NCBI RefSeq assembly: GCF_008119665.1
Contig: NZ_CP043046.1
Span: 2,232,001-2,296,000, forward strand
Direction of reading: 5' to 3'
Length of the DNA: 64,000 nucleotides
Source: Pigmentiphaga aceris
GTDB taxonomy: Bacteria > Pseudomonadota > Gammaproteobacteria > Burkholderiales > Burkholderiaceae_B
The notes under the pieces are model-generated. The model worked only from the letters and a program-made list of their open reading frames with translations. It had not been told where the DNA came from and did not search any database. Shown here piece after piece: positions 44,982-54,877 of this stretch. The first letter of the stretch is position 1. Every line of letters starts with the position of its first letter. Made by a program: the position numbers and the translations under genes.

Positions 44982-45749
44982 ATGCTATCCAGGTTTTCCC
45001 ATTGGGCTGACAGCCGACGGATTGCTCACGACGATGCGCGCTTGGGCGTGTGCCTGGCTTTTGTGGCCGGTGCTGCCAACGCAGGTGGATTCCTGGCAGT
45101 AGGGCAGTACACCTCGCACATGACGGGTATGGTCTCTGGTATGGCTGACCATCTGATCCTGTCGAATACGCGCTTGGCGCTTGCAGGCTTGGCGGCAGTC
45201 AGTGCATTCACTGCAGGTGCAATGGTCACCGCAATTCTGGTCAACTTTGCACGCCGACAACGTCTTCACGCACGTTTTTCCATTCCACTGTTGGTGGAAG
45301 CTGGCCTGCTGCTGATGTTCGGCCTGATGGGTGCACAGCTGGCGGCGCATACGGGCTTGCTGTTGCCGCTTACCGTGCTGCTGTTGTGCTTCCTGATGGG
45401 GCTGCAAAACGCGGTGATCACCAAGGTGTCACGCGCAGTGATCCGCACCACACACACCACTGGCCTTATTACCGATATTGGTATCGAGCTCGGCAAGCTG
45501 GTCTACGTTAATCGGCACCAACGGGGCGCGACGGAACCCGTGCTTGCCAACCGCAAGAAGCTGCAACTGCACAGCATGCTGTTGGCCGCGTTTTTCAGTG
45601 GCGGACTGATCGGCGCGGCGGGCTTTCAATGGATTGGCTATGCGGCAACGATACCGCTGGCAGTATTGCTGCTGTTGATCGCCATGCCGCCCCTGGGCCG
45701 AGACGTGCGCGCACGGCTCAGGCTGCGCCGGCGTATCGCTGCCAAATGA
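44982..45749 (+). CDS. YoaK/DUF1275 family membrane protein
   Basis: A 255-residue inner-membrane protein with about six helices. It has the family's AFVAGAANAGGFLAVGQYTS-HMTG start, FLMGLQNAVITKVS and TTHTTGLITDIGIELGKL. The family is widespread; its transported or sensed compound is unknown. A hairpin at 45757-45781 follows the stop. Confidence 0.9.
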   Translation: MLSRFSHWADSRRIAHDDARLGVCLAFVAGAANAGGFLAVGQYTSHMTGMVSGMADHLILSNTRLALAGLAAVSAFTAGAMVTAILVNFARRQRLHARFSIPLLVEAGLLLMFGLMGAQLAAHTGLLLPLTVLLLCFLMGLQNAVITKVSRAVIRTTHTTGLITDIGIELGKLVYVNRHQRGATEPVLANRKKLQLHSMLLAAFFSGGLIGAAGFQWIGYAATIPLAVLLLLIAMPPLGRDVRARLRLRRRIAAK

Positions 45750-45756
45750 GTATGGG

Positions 45757-45781
45757 ACGTACTTGAGCAACTGAAGTACGT
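45757..45781 (+). terminator. Hairpin after the YoaK gene
   Basis: ACGTACTT (45757-45764) pairs perfectly with AAGTACGT (45774-45781) around a nine-base loop, just after the stop. There is no T-run; a weak or protein-assisted terminator. Confidence 0.4.
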
Positions 45782-45794
45782 GGCCGACCCGGTT

Positions 45795-45832
45795 GGCCTA
45801 CCTGAATCGGCTTACCTGATTCGGCTTACCTG
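45795..45832. repeat. 14-bp direct repeat, 2.7 units
   Basis: GGCCTACCTGAATC, GGCTTACCTGATTC and GGCTTACCTG run head to tail between the YoaK gene and a small gene on the other strand. Nothing suggests a function. Confidence 0.7.
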
Positions 45833-45846
45833 CTAGGTCACTGATA

Positions 45847-46059
45847 TCAGCGCAGGGTGATCTGAATCATCGCAGCAAAGAAGGCAAAAGCTACACCTAC
45901 CGCGATGAAGACCACCCAACCCATACCAAGTGGCTCGCATTCCTTGACGGTGCTTCGCCTGCGCATCTTGGCGACACGCTTACGGGGGATCCAATGGCCG
46001 TGGCCGGCGTGGACGTGACTGGCGTGGGTGCCGTGTGAAGCGTTCATGCGTCTGTACAT
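45847..46059 (-). CDS. Small histidine-rich membrane protein
   Basis: A 70-residue protein with a strong GGAGG ribosome site six bases before its ATG. Residues 8-22 are rich in H (HGTHASHVHAGHGHW), which could bind metal. Residues 47-67 form one transmembrane helix (GWVVFIAVGVAFAFFAAMI). No known family. It is divergent from the next small gene. Confidence 0.65.
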   Translation of the reverse strand: MYRRMNASHGTHASHVHAGHGHWIPRKRVAKMRRRSTVKECEPLGMGWVVFIAVGVAFAFFAAMIQITLR

Positions 46060-46181
46060 GGTGTACCTCCGACTGACGCTTATTTTGTATCACCGCTGCA
46101 CGCGCTTTCAAACGGTGTTTATACCGAGACAGCTGGCATGGAATTCGCTCCCGATCATTCTTGTTCAGCAGGAGCGCACAC

Positions 46182-46457
46182 ATGCAGATCGAACCCGATG
46201 CAAGACACGACATGGTCCTGATCGACGGCGGCGAGGGCGTTGGCCTGACACTGCACATCGCAGGCCTTGGCCCGCAGCAATTCTTCATCACGCGAGCTGC
46301 ACTCGTTGGTCGGCTGGGTGCCGTTTCGTCTGATGAGGGCTTGCTTGCCGCTTGTCGTCGCGGCATCGTTGATATCGAAGCAGCAGCCGAGATGAAGATC
46401 GGCACGTCCATCGGCGACGTTACCGTACTGGACGTCGCCGACTTTCCTCAGCGTTAG
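46182..46457 (+). CDS. DUF1488-like small protein
   Basis: A 91-residue protein. Its C-terminal half, QQFFITRAALVGRLGA and then a helix ending VTVLDVADFPQR, lines up with the protein encoded at 54542 and resembles the DUF1488 pattern. ATG at 46182 follows CAGGAG with good spacing. Function unknown; probably a paralogue pair in this stretch. Confidence 0.55.
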   Translation: MQIEPDARHDMVLIDGGEGVGLTLHIAGLGPQQFFITRAALVGRLGAVSSDEGLLAACRRGIVDIEAAAEMKIGTSIGDVTVLDVADFPQR

Positions 46458-46472
46458 TTCAGGTCGGCGCGT

Positions 46473-46703
46473 TCATGCACGAGGGTTTTCGTTTGACTGC
46501 TGGTGCCGTCCCAGCATGGCCCCAAATCTGACCGCAGTCATGAACACCGTGCCGACCACAATCGCAAGTGCGCCCAAGGCCAGCAAGCTGGGGGCGGGCT
46601 CAGCCTTGCGGCCTGGGTTGGGCGGATTGCCAAGCAGTGTCTGACGCTTGGCAATCCACTCGGGACTGCCGATTTCAAGTTGCGCAAGGGATTTGTTGGA
46701 CAT
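46473..46703 (-). CDS. Small membrane protein
   Basis: A 76-residue protein. The N-terminal part (SNKSLAQLEIGSPEWIAKR) is soluble and the segment LLALGALAIVVGTVFMTAV is one transmembrane helix near residues 44-62. ATG at 46703 is preceded by GGAG; the frame could start earlier at 46838, but without a ribosome site. Family not recognised. Confidence 0.55.
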   Translation of the reverse strand: MSNKSLAQLEIGSPEWIAKRQTLLGNPPNPGRKAEPAPSLLALGALAIVVGTVFMTAVRFGAMLGRHQQSNENPRA

Positions 46704-46853
46704 GGTTTGGCTCCAGTTGAGACCAACGACATGAGCAATAAACGTGCTTGTTCTGGTACCTGCTTTGGCACCTGGGAACCGCCGATCGGCATTCACCACG
46801 CCCGTTTTATGGAACACGGCTTGCTGTTGCCGATGCATGTGCTTCCAAGCTGA

Positions 46854-47135
<282 letters not shown>

Positions 47136-47227
47136 TAGTGGTCGAGGTATCAGGCAGGTAAGTTTCCAGAGCTCAGTGATCCACAGCGCAATGATTCACA
47201 GTCTGACGACCCATCGAGGACGAAGTG

Positions 47228-47509
47228 ATGCCTGACGAAGATTCGGACAGCCCGTACGGCGACGGCCTGGTCGTCAGAATTTACGCGCGGATAACCGGCG
47301 GTGGTTATCGTGGTGCGGTGGGGATACGACGTGCCACCGACGACGACACGCTCGAGCTGGCTTGTGAGCTGCCTGAGATTTTTTCGCGCTCTGAGCTTGC
47401 TTGCCAGGCTGCTGCCGAATTCCTTGGGCGAGCGAGTATTTCTGGCGTGCTGTTGCATATGCTGGAGAGCTGGGAGGGCGTCGATCCTGGTGCAATCAGA
47501 AGCCCGTAA
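47228..47509 (+). CDS. Small uncharacterised protein
   Basis: A 93-residue soluble protein: MPDEDSDSPYGDGLVVRIYA and later LACELPEIFSRSELACQAAA. A GTG three bases earlier is also possible. It is closed by a strong terminator 1 bp after the stop, which supports expression. No family recognised. Confidence 0.55.
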   Translation: MPDEDSDSPYGDGLVVRIYARITGGGYRGAVGIRRATDDDTLELACELPEIFSRSELACQAAAEFLGRASISGVLLHMLESWEGVDPGAIRSP

Positions 47510-47510
47510 A

Positions 47511-47543
47511 AAAAGCCGCTACCCGAAAAAGTAGCGGCTTTTT
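47511..47543 (+). terminator. Strong intrinsic terminator
   Basis: AAAAGCCGCTAC (47511-47522) pairs with GTAGCGGCTTTT (47531-47542) around an eight-base loop and ends in five T. It closes the small gene ending at 47509. Confidence 0.93.
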
Positions 47544-47623
47544 GCATCGGCTTTCGATTCCCGGCTGGAGGCTTCCAGCCGGTCGTTCTACTCAACTTCG
47601 AGCGATGTCCAGAGTGGCCAGAC

Positions 47624-48247
47624 TCAACGACCGCCGGCGGGACCGCCGTATCGATCACCAACCGGCCTTGCTCCATCGGCATACACCGACGGAATTGGCT
47701 GCTGAGCCGGTGCCTGAACTGTCTGCAGGGGCTGCTGATATTGTGGGTCTTGATACTGAGGCGTCTGATACCGCTGGTTGTTCTGCTGAGCACGCGGAGG
47801 CGCATCCTGCCGTTGAGCGTAATTGGGCTGTTCGTTGTAATAGCCCGACGACGGCTGCGGGGCAGGCTCACGGTAGACAGCGGGCGGGGGTGCATAACCA
47901 AGCGAATCGCACCGCACATACACGCCACGGTAGCTGTCATAGCAAGAAGCAGGTTCAACGTAGACCCGAGCAGGCTCTACGTAAACGGGCGCGGGCTCTA
48001 CATAGACCGGCCGCTCGACCACAACTTCGCGGTTGTTTGCGTTGCTGATGATGGACCCCGCGACGACGCCCAGAATGGCACCACCAAACAGCGCGGCAGC
48101 AACATTTCCGCCACCGCCGCCGTGATAGTAACCACGGCCGCCATGGTAGCCGCCGCCATAGCCGTAGCGTCCGCCCGGGCCAGCCAATGCTTGGCCTGCC
48201 ACTGCAAGGCTGCCAACAGCAAATATCACTAACGCAATGCGCCGCAT
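47624..48247 (-). CDS. Secreted Gly/Pro/Gln-rich protein with VYVEPA repeats
   Basis: A 207-residue protein with a signal peptide ending near residue 21 (AGQALAG). A Gly/Tyr/His-rich stretch comes next, then a hydrophobic glycine-zipper-like segment (AAALFGGAILGVVAGSII) and three VYVEPA units at about residues 82-99. A proline/glutamine/tyrosine-rich, probably disordered tail follows. ATG at 48247 has GGAGAAG three bases upstream. It resembles outer-membrane-associated glycine-zipper or YXWGXW-type proteins. Role unknown. Confidence 0.75.
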   Translation of the reverse strand: MRRIALVIFAVGSLAVAGQALAGPGGRYGYGGGYHGGRGYYHGGGGGNVAAALFGGAILGVVAGSIISNANNREVVVERPVYVEPAPVYVEPARVYVEPASCYDSYRGVYVRCDSLGYAPPPAVYREPAPQPSSGYYNEQPNYAQRQDAPPRAQQNNQRYQTPQYQDPQYQQPLQTVQAPAQQPIPSVYADGARPVGDRYGGPAGGR

Positions 48248-48572
48248 GTCCTTCTCCACGCCCCACGAAGGGGGCAAACCTGCCTGATGCATGAGCTTGA
48301 TGCTGAAAAGAGCATCTTCCTGGACTCATGCGTACTGCAATGTTGCTTGAGGGTGCCTGAGATCAAGCACCAGTTATCCGAATTCTGCGCCTGTCAGGTG
48401 CAGCAATGATGGCGTGCCCGTAAGCAGATATGACAGCTTACGTTGTGGACGAGCTTTTACGGGCCGCAGTGTTCGTTGGGTGTCACTTGGACGGGTGTTG
48501 TCAGCCAGATGTTGCGCAAGCGGCCTGATCTGCTGTGCTCAATTGAAAAAATATCAAACTGAGCCAAAAAAC
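48248..48572. other. Intergenic region without visible gene
   Basis: Nothing convincing is seen from the secreted-protein start to the tRNA unit's terminator. The only open frames are short and start without ribosome sites. Confidence 0.4.
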
Positions 48573-48607
48573 AAAAAAGCCCGACAACGTAATCACGTAT
48601 CGGGCTT
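48573..48607 (-). terminator. Terminator of the first tRNA-fMet unit
   Basis: On the minus strand, AAGCCCGATA...TCGGGCTT forms an 8-bp stem and is followed by six T (A run at 48573-48578 on the plus strand). It lies 123 bp after the tRNA's 3' end. Confidence 0.85.
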
Positions 48608-48729
48608 ATTTGAGCCAGGCTTGTTCAAGTTATTACTTGAACTTGCTGCTCGGACTTGCATCTTGCGGTTGTGCTTTGCTGTTTATTGACTCGCAACTTA
48701 AGCGTCTAAAACTACAAAACATCTGAAAC

Positions 48730-48806
<77 letters not shown>

Positions 48807-48818
48807 TCTGAGAAATGA

Positions 48819-48848
48819 ATCATACACCAGATTCATCTTGCTTGTCAT
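48819..48848 (-). promoter_or_regulatory. Promoter of tRNA-fMet copy 1
   Basis: On the minus strand, ATGACA (48848-48843), 18 bp, then TATGAT (48824-48819). The -10 is shared with copy 2 (49303-49298), but the -35 of copy 2 is not. Confidence 0.6.
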
Positions 48849-49078
48849 CTGAATGTTCCAAATCGTGCAGTTTGGGTGCCTGCTTGGGCAAGCAATGAAT
48901 CAAGCGGCCGAGATAATCCAAGATAAGCACGCGGCCGCCTGAGAAAAGCGGATTTATTTAAGCAAGCTGTAAGTTGCCATGCTTGTTGGGTATTTCAACC
49001 GCAATGGAAAGGACAGGGCAGGGCAGGGCAGGACTTCGTCGTGCGGCAGGTTCAACGCGCAAACCTTCTGAGCAAAAC

Positions 49079-49112
49079 AAAAAGCCCGACAGCGTTTTCG
49101 CGTATCGGGCTT
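49079..49112 (-). terminator. Terminator of the second tRNA-fMet unit
   Basis: On the minus strand, AAGCCCGATACGCGAAAACGC and GTCGGGCTT make the same stem as the first unit's terminator, followed by a T-run. It lies 97 bp after the second tRNA. Confidence 0.85.
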
Positions 49113-49202
49113 ATGTCTGGCGTATTTCTTCTTGGACTTGCTGCGCTGCCTTGCGATTCACAGGAATAAAACTACTTGTGCGCCTGCAAACTACAAAACA
49201 TC

Positions 49203-49285
<83 letters not shown>

Positions 49286-49393
49286 TCTGAGAAATGAATC
49301 ATACACCAAAATGGGGCGAAATGCCTAGCTACTGACCGGTCAGCCACGACAAATAAAACAGCACTTCACTGCAAACGCGTCAGCAGGTGCGAA

Positions 49394-49564
49394 TCAGACA
49401 CTGAGCCAAGCATCGATCAATGCGTAAACCAAACCGGTTGCCAAGGCGAAGCCAACCAATATGGCGATGCCGGACAACAGTTGTTCCGGGCTTAACCCGC
49501 CGTCCTCTTGGGCGTCAGGAGAGTGGCTATCGTGCATGGGCAGGCGATGGTGGGTGCGCAGCAT
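49394..49564 (-). CDS. Small single-pass membrane protein
   Basis: A 56-residue protein. A hydrophilic N-terminus (DSHSPDAQEDGGLSPEQ) is followed by one transmembrane helix (GIAILVGFALATGLVYALID). GGAG lies seven bases before the ATG. The partner and function are unknown. Confidence 0.6.
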   Translation of the reverse strand: MLRTHHRLPMHDSHSPDAQEDGGLSPEQLLSGIAILVGFALATGLVYALIDAWLSV

Positions 49565-49580
49565 GATTGAACTCCGTTTG

Positions 49581-49793
49581 TCAGGCAGTGGTTGGCGGGT
49601 TGGGAAGGTGGTTGGCGCTGGGCCAGAGATGTCGATGGGTTTCCAGCGCCTTGGCAATTTCGGTGGCTGCACCAAGCAGCTCGTAACGAGACAATTCATC
49701 CGCAGATTCCTGGGCGGCTGCCAGCAGTTCGCGGGTAGCAAGCAGTGCCGCCTGATGGGCGGCGATGAGGTGAACCGAAATGATGGATTGCAT
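49581..49793 (-). CDS. Small helical protein
   Basis: A 70-residue soluble protein from ATG at 49793: QSIISVHLIAAHQAALLATR, then LLGAATEIAKALETHRH. It is largely helical. It lies 16 bp upstream of the small membrane protein gene on the same strand, so the two are probably cotranscribed. Family not recognised. Confidence 0.5.
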   Translation of the reverse strand: MQSIISVHLIAAHQAALLATRELLAAAQESADELSRYELLGAATEIAKALETHRHLWPSANHLPNPPTTA

Positions 49794-50092
49794 GGCAATT
49801 CCGAAAGGCTGTTTGAACGCCAATCAGCAGGTTCTGTGCCTGCTTGAGCAGGCGGGAAAACGGCTGAAAAACGCGCGCACAGCGCTGCACGTAAGCGCTA
49901 CCTTCGCGGGTGTGGTCTTTGCTGTGTTCTGCCCAGACTTAGCGCAACAACCGTCGGGTATTTCCAACTAAACGCTGAAAATCCTGGCGGCGCGCCATGA
50001 TGCGGCACACTGCTTTCAAGCTTGGTTCTATCTTGCATCAGGTGCTGCGCCCTCAAATACGCCCACATTCATTTGTTTTGAAAGGAGCTTTC

Positions 50093-50443
50093 ATGACTTC
50101 CACAGGCTTGAATCCGGCTTCGGCCCAGACCCATCACTCCACTATCTATGTGAGTGGTGACGGCCGTGTGTTGGCGCGAAAAATTGATGGCACGCTTGTC
50201 GAATTGGGCGTCATGAAGCCTGATGCCGATGGCTTGGCCTATCAGCTGCATGTCGAGGGCCTGTATGGGCTTGGCCTGCCGACAGCCGAAAGGCTGTTGC
50301 AGGACGTGGCGGCCAAGCTGGCGGATGTCGATCTTGACGCCTTGTACGATGCGCTGCCTCGGTACACCGGGCATGCAGCGGTAGATCTGGAATTGGATCC
50401 GCATCTGGAAGTCTGGACTGGTCCGCTGACCGACAGGCAGTGA
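50093..50443 (+). CDS. Uncharacterised protein
   Basis: A 116-residue soluble protein with a strong ribosome site (AAAGGAG, five bases before ATG at 50093). It has HHSTIYVSGDGRVLARKIDG near the start and LYGLGLPTAERLLQDVAAKL in the middle. It is divergent from the small-protein pair to its left. No family recognised. Confidence 0.65.
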   Translation: MTSTGLNPASAQTHHSTIYVSGDGRVLARKIDGTLVELGVMKPDADGLAYQLHVEGLYGLGLPTAERLLQDVAAKLADVDLDALYDALPRYTGHAAVDLELDPHLEVWTGPLTDRQ

Positions 50444-50465
50444 ACACAGCCAGGGCCGTGACCAG

Positions 50466-50498
50466 GCGCTGAACATGCGTTGAACATGCGTTGAACAA
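50466..50498. repeat. Three 11-bp tandem repeats
   Basis: GCGCTGAACAT, GCGTTGAACAT and GCGTTGAACAA are head to tail, with two further degenerate CTGAAC units to 50532. They lie in the 304-bp gap upstream of the chemotaxis receptor. Confidence 0.75.
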
Positions 50499-50747
50499 GC
50501 AGCGCCCATCTGCTGAACGCCCGCTGAACATGACTCATGTTGCGGGGCAGTAAGAATCTGCGGCTGCCAAGGGTTTTTCACGATAACCCTTATTAAGATT
50601 TCGGGCATCCGTTGATGCGCTGCGTCTAAGTAAAAACCCAGGCTTATCGTAGCGAGGCGCGACCTATAGTCTCGTATGACCACCGCTGTATCTGGATGTT
50701 TCACGTGGGTGAAAGCGGATATTGCGGTGCATCGAGGTTATCAATCC

Positions 50748-52790
50748 ATGTCCGCCTTTGCCGGTCTGTCCCGCAAGCCCCTGTCTCGTCAGGTGCTCTA
50801 TGTTGCGATCGGTGTCACCTTGCTGGTGACTTGCGCAATCATCGCAATCATGTCGGTCTTGGTGCTGAACGAGGCAAAACGCAGCACGGCATCCGACATG
50901 AGGTCCGTGCTGAATCTTGTGTCTGGCCAGCTACAGGAAAACGTGGCGGCGGCCACCGCTCGCTCGGAACGTCAGCTGCCGATTTTCATGAAGATTTTAG
51001 GCGGCAAACCCGAGCTGGATGGCTCTCGCACCGAGACCGGCCCGGCTGGCGAAGTGCCCACGCTGCTGGCGGGCGGCTTTGCAGTGAACGGCGACTTGCT
51101 GTCGCTCAAGACCATGAAGGACATGACCGGCGTCGAGGCTGCCATCATCGTTCGTGACGGTGATCGCTGGGTACGCGTATCGACGCTGTTGTCGGATGCC
51201 TCGGGCAATTCGATGGTGGGCAGTGTGGTGCCGCCCCAGGATTATCTGGCGCGCACGCTGGACGCCAACAATGGCGGAACGGGCATTGTCCAGCGGGCAG
51301 GGCGTTGGAGCACGATCAGCGTGCTGCCGTTCAAGGATGCGAGCGGCAAGACCTACGCAGCGGTTACTGCCCGCAGCGACATTTCGGAAGACCTGCAGCG
51401 CACCATTGCCCGTCTGAGCGATGTGCGGGTCAGCGATGTGGCGCGCCTGATGATCATTGCCCCCGATGCTGCCGGCAAACGCTCGGTGCTGTTGCACCCC
51501 GACCCCGCGTTGATGGGCAAGACACTGGATGCCGCATTCACCAATCCACAAGACCTGGCTTTCTTCAATGGCCTGGCCACGGGTGAAGGAGTGGTGCCTG
51601 TCAAATTGAGCGGCAGCGAGTCGACCGCATTGGTGGGATATCGCCAGGTGCCGGGCTGGGACTGGACCTTGATCGCAACGGGTCTGGAAAGTGGTCTTTA
51701 TGCTGAGCAATATAGCCAGCTCGCGATTCTGGTCGGTCTGATGGCCTTGGGTGGTTTGGTAACGACCGTGCTGATGGTGTGGCGCACGTCGGCCGCGCTG
51801 CGCCCGGTGCGCGGTGCCTTGGACGGAATTTCCCGTTTGGGCAATGGCGACCTGACCAGCGACGTGCCGGCAGGCCCGGCCGGGTCGACCAATGAAATCC
51901 ATCGTATGGGCGAGCAGATCAACGTGACGCGTTCGCGTATTGCCGATCTGGCCCGCCAGATGAGCAGCACCGGCGCGCAGGTATCCAGCGCCAGCAACCA
52001 GACCTTGGAGGCCCTGCATCAGATCGACCGCAGTACCGACGTGCAGGCGCAGGCCGCAAGCGGCGTGGCGGCGGCGGTCGAGCAGATGTCTGTGTCGATT
52101 TCGCAGATTGCCGACAGCACCAATGAAGCGCGTAATTACTCGCGTGAGTCCAGCGGGGCAGCAGCCGAAGGCGTCGACGTGGTCGATGCCACGGTGCGTG
52201 ACATTGAACGCATGGCCGAACGTGTGGCGAATTCTGCAAACGTGGTGCAGGAGCTTGAATCGTCTTCGCGAGAGATTTCCGAAGTGGTGAAAACCATTCA
52301 GGAGATTGCCGAGCAGACCAACTTGCTGGCGCTCAATGCTGCAATCGAGGCTGCACGCGCAGGCGAAGAAGGCCGGGGCTTTTCGGTGGTGGCCGACGAG
52401 GTGCGTCGCCTTGCCGAACGTACCAAGACCTCGACGGGCTTGATCGCATCGGTGATCGCGTCGGTGCAGCAACGCACCAGCCAGGCTGCACAGGCCATGC
52501 ATGCCGTGAACGGCGACATGCAGGCATCGGCGCAGACGGCGCGTCAGGCCGGCACGGTGCTGGAAAAGATCCGCGTGGCAACGAACAAGACGGCAGACAT
52601 CATTGCCGACATCGCCAATGCATCGGTCGAGCAGAAGTCTGCGTCTGAACAGATTGCCAGCCGCGTGGAACAGATCGCGCAACACACGGAACAATCGGCT
52701 GCAGCTGTACAGCAGTCGGTGGTCGCCGCCAGCAGCCTGCGTGAGCAGGCTGGCATGCTCGATGAAACCATTCGGGCGTTGAAGACCTGA
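50748..52790 (+). CDS. Methyl-accepting chemotaxis protein
   Basis: A 680-residue transmembrane receptor. TM1 is at about 19-41, a periplasmic Cache-type sensor at about 42-320 ([37 protein letters not shown]) and TM2 at about 324-344. HAMP follows, and then the signalling coiled coil with its conserved tip [20 protein letters not shown] near 520-540. ATG at 50748 gives a normal short cytoplasmic start; the frame begins at 50676, but that ATG would sit inside a likely -10 region. Ligand unknown; no chemotaxis genes are adjacent. Confidence 0.92.
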   Translation: MSAFAGLSRKPLSRQVLYVAIGVTLLVTCAIIAIMSVLVLNEAKRSTASDMRSVLNLVSGQLQENVAAATARSERQLPIFMKILGGKPELDGSRTETGPAGEVPTLLAGGFAVNGDLLSLKTMKDMTGVEAAIIVRDGDRWVRVSTLLSDASGNSMVGSVVPPQDYLARTLDANNGGTGIVQRAGRWSTISVLPFKDASGKTYAAVTARSDISEDLQRTIARLSDVRVSDVARLMIIAPDAAGKRSVLLHPDPALMGKTLDAAFTNPQDLAFFNGLATGEGVVPVKLSGSESTALVGYRQVPGWDWTLIATGLESGLYAEQYSQLAILVGLMALGGLVTTVLMVWRTSAALRPVRGALDGISRLGNGDLTSDVPAGPAGSTNEIHRMGEQINVTRSRIADLARQMSSTGAQVSSASNQTLEALHQIDRSTDVQAQAASGVAAAVEQMSVSISQIADSTNEARNYSRESSGAAAEGVDVVDATVRDIERMAERVANSANVVQELESSSREISEVVKTIQEIAEQTNLLALNAAIEAARAGEEGRGFSVVADEVRRLAERTKTSTGLIASVIASVQQRTSQAAQAMHAVNGDMQASAQTARQAGTVLEKIRVATNKTADIIADIANASVEQKSASEQIASRVEQIAQHTEQSAAAVQQSVVAASSLREQAGMLDETIRALKT

Positions 52791-52815
52791 TCGTCGTGTA
52801 ATCAGGTAGGAAGGG

Positions 52816-52841
52816 GCAGGCCAAGAAAACGCTTGGCCTGC
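52816..52841 (+). terminator. Hairpin after the chemotaxis receptor
   Basis: GCAGGCCAAG and CTTGGCCTGC form a perfect 10-bp stem with a six-base loop, 25 bp after the stop. There is no T-run. Confidence 0.6.
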
Positions 52842-52988
52842 GTCGGGTGGGGAATCTGCGCTGGGGTACTGACGGGTGGTGCCGGTGCGCATATCTGCGT
52901 CGATCGCGCTTCGCATCAAGTGGGTATTCGCTGAATCCAGCGTCAACGACGCTAAGATTCGCTTGCCACCTTCCCACCCAGGAATTCC

Positions 52989-54029
52989 ATGTTTGCTCGT
53001 TCATCACGCACGGTGTTCAGCACCGTTCTTGCACTCGCGTTGACGGCATGCGCCGCACCGACCACCCCCACCCAGCAAGCTACCGCTACCGCTACCGTGC
53101 CTGGTGCAAGCGCATCGGTGCAGCCGATTTCGCAATTGGCCAGCTGGAATGCCGGCAGCAATCGAGATCGGATCGTTGATTTCGTTCGCCGTGTGACCAC
53201 ACCGGGTTCGCCGGATTTCGTCGCACCTGTGGACAGGCTTGCAGTCTTTGATAACGACGGCACCTTGTGGGCGGAAAAGCCCCAATATCCGTCTGTGTTC
53301 TTCTACTTCGACCGCATTCGTGAACTGGCACCAGCCAACCCCACTTGGCGCGACGACAAGGTGCTGCGCGCGATCATTGATCGTGACGATGCCGCGCTTG
53401 CCAACATCTCCATTCCCGACATCTTGCGCATTGCAACGCTTGCAGAAACCGGCGTGTCGCAAGAAGAATTTCGGGCTTATGCCACGCGCTGGCTTGCGAC
53501 AGCAAAGCACCCCGTGCTGGGGCGTCCGTATACCCAGTTGGTGTACCAGCCCATGCTTGAGCTGCTGGACTACCTGCGCGCCAATGGCTTCAAGACCTAT
53601 ATCAGCACCGGTGCATTTGAAGAGCTGACGCGCGTGTTGGCACCGGTGTACGGCATTGCGCCAGAGCAGGTGATTGCATCGCGCTGGAAGATGCGTTTCG
53701 AGACTACTTCGGAAGGCACGCGTGTGGTTCGTCTACCCGAGGTCGATTTCTACAACAACACGGCAAACAAGCCCGTCAGCATCGAACAGTTTCTTGGTCG
53801 CCGGCCGATATTGACTGTAGGAAATTCAGATGGTGACCTGGGCATGATGGCCTACACGGCAGATCGGAAGGGGCCGTCGCTGGCGATCTTGATCGATCAC
53901 GATGACGCTGCGCGTGAATACCAGTACACGGCAGGTGCCGAACGTGTGGTGACTCAGGCCACACAACGTGGCTGGGTCACGGTCAGCATGCGCCGCGACT
54001 GGCGTACGGTGTATCCGCCTGCACGCTGA
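52989..54029 (+). CDS. HAD-family hydrolase lipoprotein
   Basis: A 346-residue protein with a signal peptide and lipobox LTAC at residues 18-21, so it is a probable outer-membrane or periplasmic lipoprotein. The HAD nucleophile is D88 in LAVFDNDGTLWAE, with D90. Motif II is near TYISTGAFEELTRV and motif IV in VGNSDGDLGMMAY. Related enzymes hydrolyse phosphate esters in the periplasm. The ATG at 52989 fits the signal peptide. A strong terminator follows. Confidence 0.88.
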   Translation: MFARSSRTVFSTVLALALTACAAPTTPTQQATATATVPGASASVQPISQLASWNAGSNRDRIVDFVRRVTTPGSPDFVAPVDRLAVFDNDGTLWAEKPQYPSVFFYFDRIRELAPANPTWRDDKVLRAIIDRDDAALANISIPDILRIATLAETGVSQEEFRAYATRWLATAKHPVLGRPYTQLVYQPMLELLDYLRANGFKTYISTGAFEELTRVLAPVYGIAPEQVIASRWKMRFETTSEGTRVVRLPEVDFYNNTANKPVSIEQFLGRRPILTVGNSDGDLGMMAYTADRKGPSLAILIDHDDAAREYQYTAGAERVVTQATQRGWVTVSMRRDWRTVYPPAR

Positions 54030-54123
54030 GTCAGCTGGTCGCGCATCCCACAACTGACTCGGATACTGTTCAAGCGCGACGGCCACGACTCACAATCTGG
54101 ATCATCGCGCCGGGCATCGAATC

Positions 54124-54174
54124 ACCGCGTGTATTTCATCAACCGTTGTTGATCGAGGTACGCGCGGTTTTTTT
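54124..54174 (+). terminator. Intrinsic terminator of the HAD lipoprotein gene
   Basis: ACCGCGTGTA (54124-54133) pairs with TACGCGCGGT (54159-54168), one G-T pair included. An inner ATCAAC/GTTGAT hairpin lies inside, and seven T follow. It overlaps the 3' end of the next, opposite-strand small gene. Confidence 0.85.
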
Positions 54175-54420
54175 ATGCGGATCGGCGTCAGGAGAGTCCG
54201 CCCAGCTGGTTGTGTTGCCACGTGGATCGCTCAGGTCCGGGACATCTGCAGGCTTGGCGACTGGGGCAGGCATGCGTGGCACGTCAACCGGGCTGTCTGG
54301 CGGAAGAATCTTCGCACCCATCGGAACCTCTGCGGATGTAGCCTGCGCGGTGTCCCTGGCTGGCGGTTTGCCGGCATGGGTTGCCGGCTTGGACGATTTG
54401 TCTGATGAAGAATGCTGCAT
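54139..54420 (-). CDS. Small proline-rich hydrophilic protein
   Basis: A 93-residue disordered-looking protein rich in P, A, D and K (GAKILPPDSPVDVPRMPAPV). ATG at 54420 has GGAG six bases upstream. No family recognised. It is convergent with the HAD gene and shares the terminator region. Confidence 0.5.
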   Translation of the reverse strand: MQHSSSDKSSKPATHAGKPPARDTAQATSAEVPMGAKILPPDSPVDVPRMPAPVAKPADVPDLSDPRGNTTSWADSPDADPHKKTARTSINNG

Positions 54421-54541
54421 GTTTCGCTCCAGATAAAATTAAGGGGACGTTTCTGCGCGTTTCAGAGGGTAAGACCCATCGCTTCCACAGCAAGGTGACA
54501 GGATGATGAACCTCCTTCTTCACATTGCCGAGGTAAGTGGT

Positions 54542-54814
54542 ATGTCAACCGAATTGGCTAAGGAAACTCCGCCCACCGTCGTTGGAGACGCGATTCGCTT
54601 CAATGCGCGTTTCGAAGGTCGTGCGACACAGCAATTCGAAATCTCAGGCGATGCCTTGGTCGAATACTTCGGCGCCAAGGCGCGTACGCAAGATGCGCTG
54701 TTATCGGCCTTCAAGCACGGCAAGGCTGCGATCATCGATGCAGCAGAAAAGTCCCAAGGCATGCCGGTCAACGATGTGGTGCTGCTCGGCACCGGTGATT
54801 TTCCACAAGGATAA
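54542..54814 (+). CDS. DUF1488-like small protein, paralogue of the gene at 46182
   Basis: A 90-residue protein. QQFEISGDALVEYFGA and then VVLLGTGDFPQG line up with the protein at 46182. The gene is preceded by GAGG. A start at 54503 would add 13 residues. Function unknown. Confidence 0.6.
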   Translation: MSTELAKETPPTVVGDAIRFNARFEGRATQQFEISGDALVEYFGAKARTQDALLSAFKHGKAAIIDAAEKSQGMPVNDVVLLGTGDFPQG

Positions 54815-54877
54815 GACTGCGTGGCGGCGTGATCTGCGCGATCCGCGTGATCGCGCCGCCTTGGTCCCTCTCGTTTT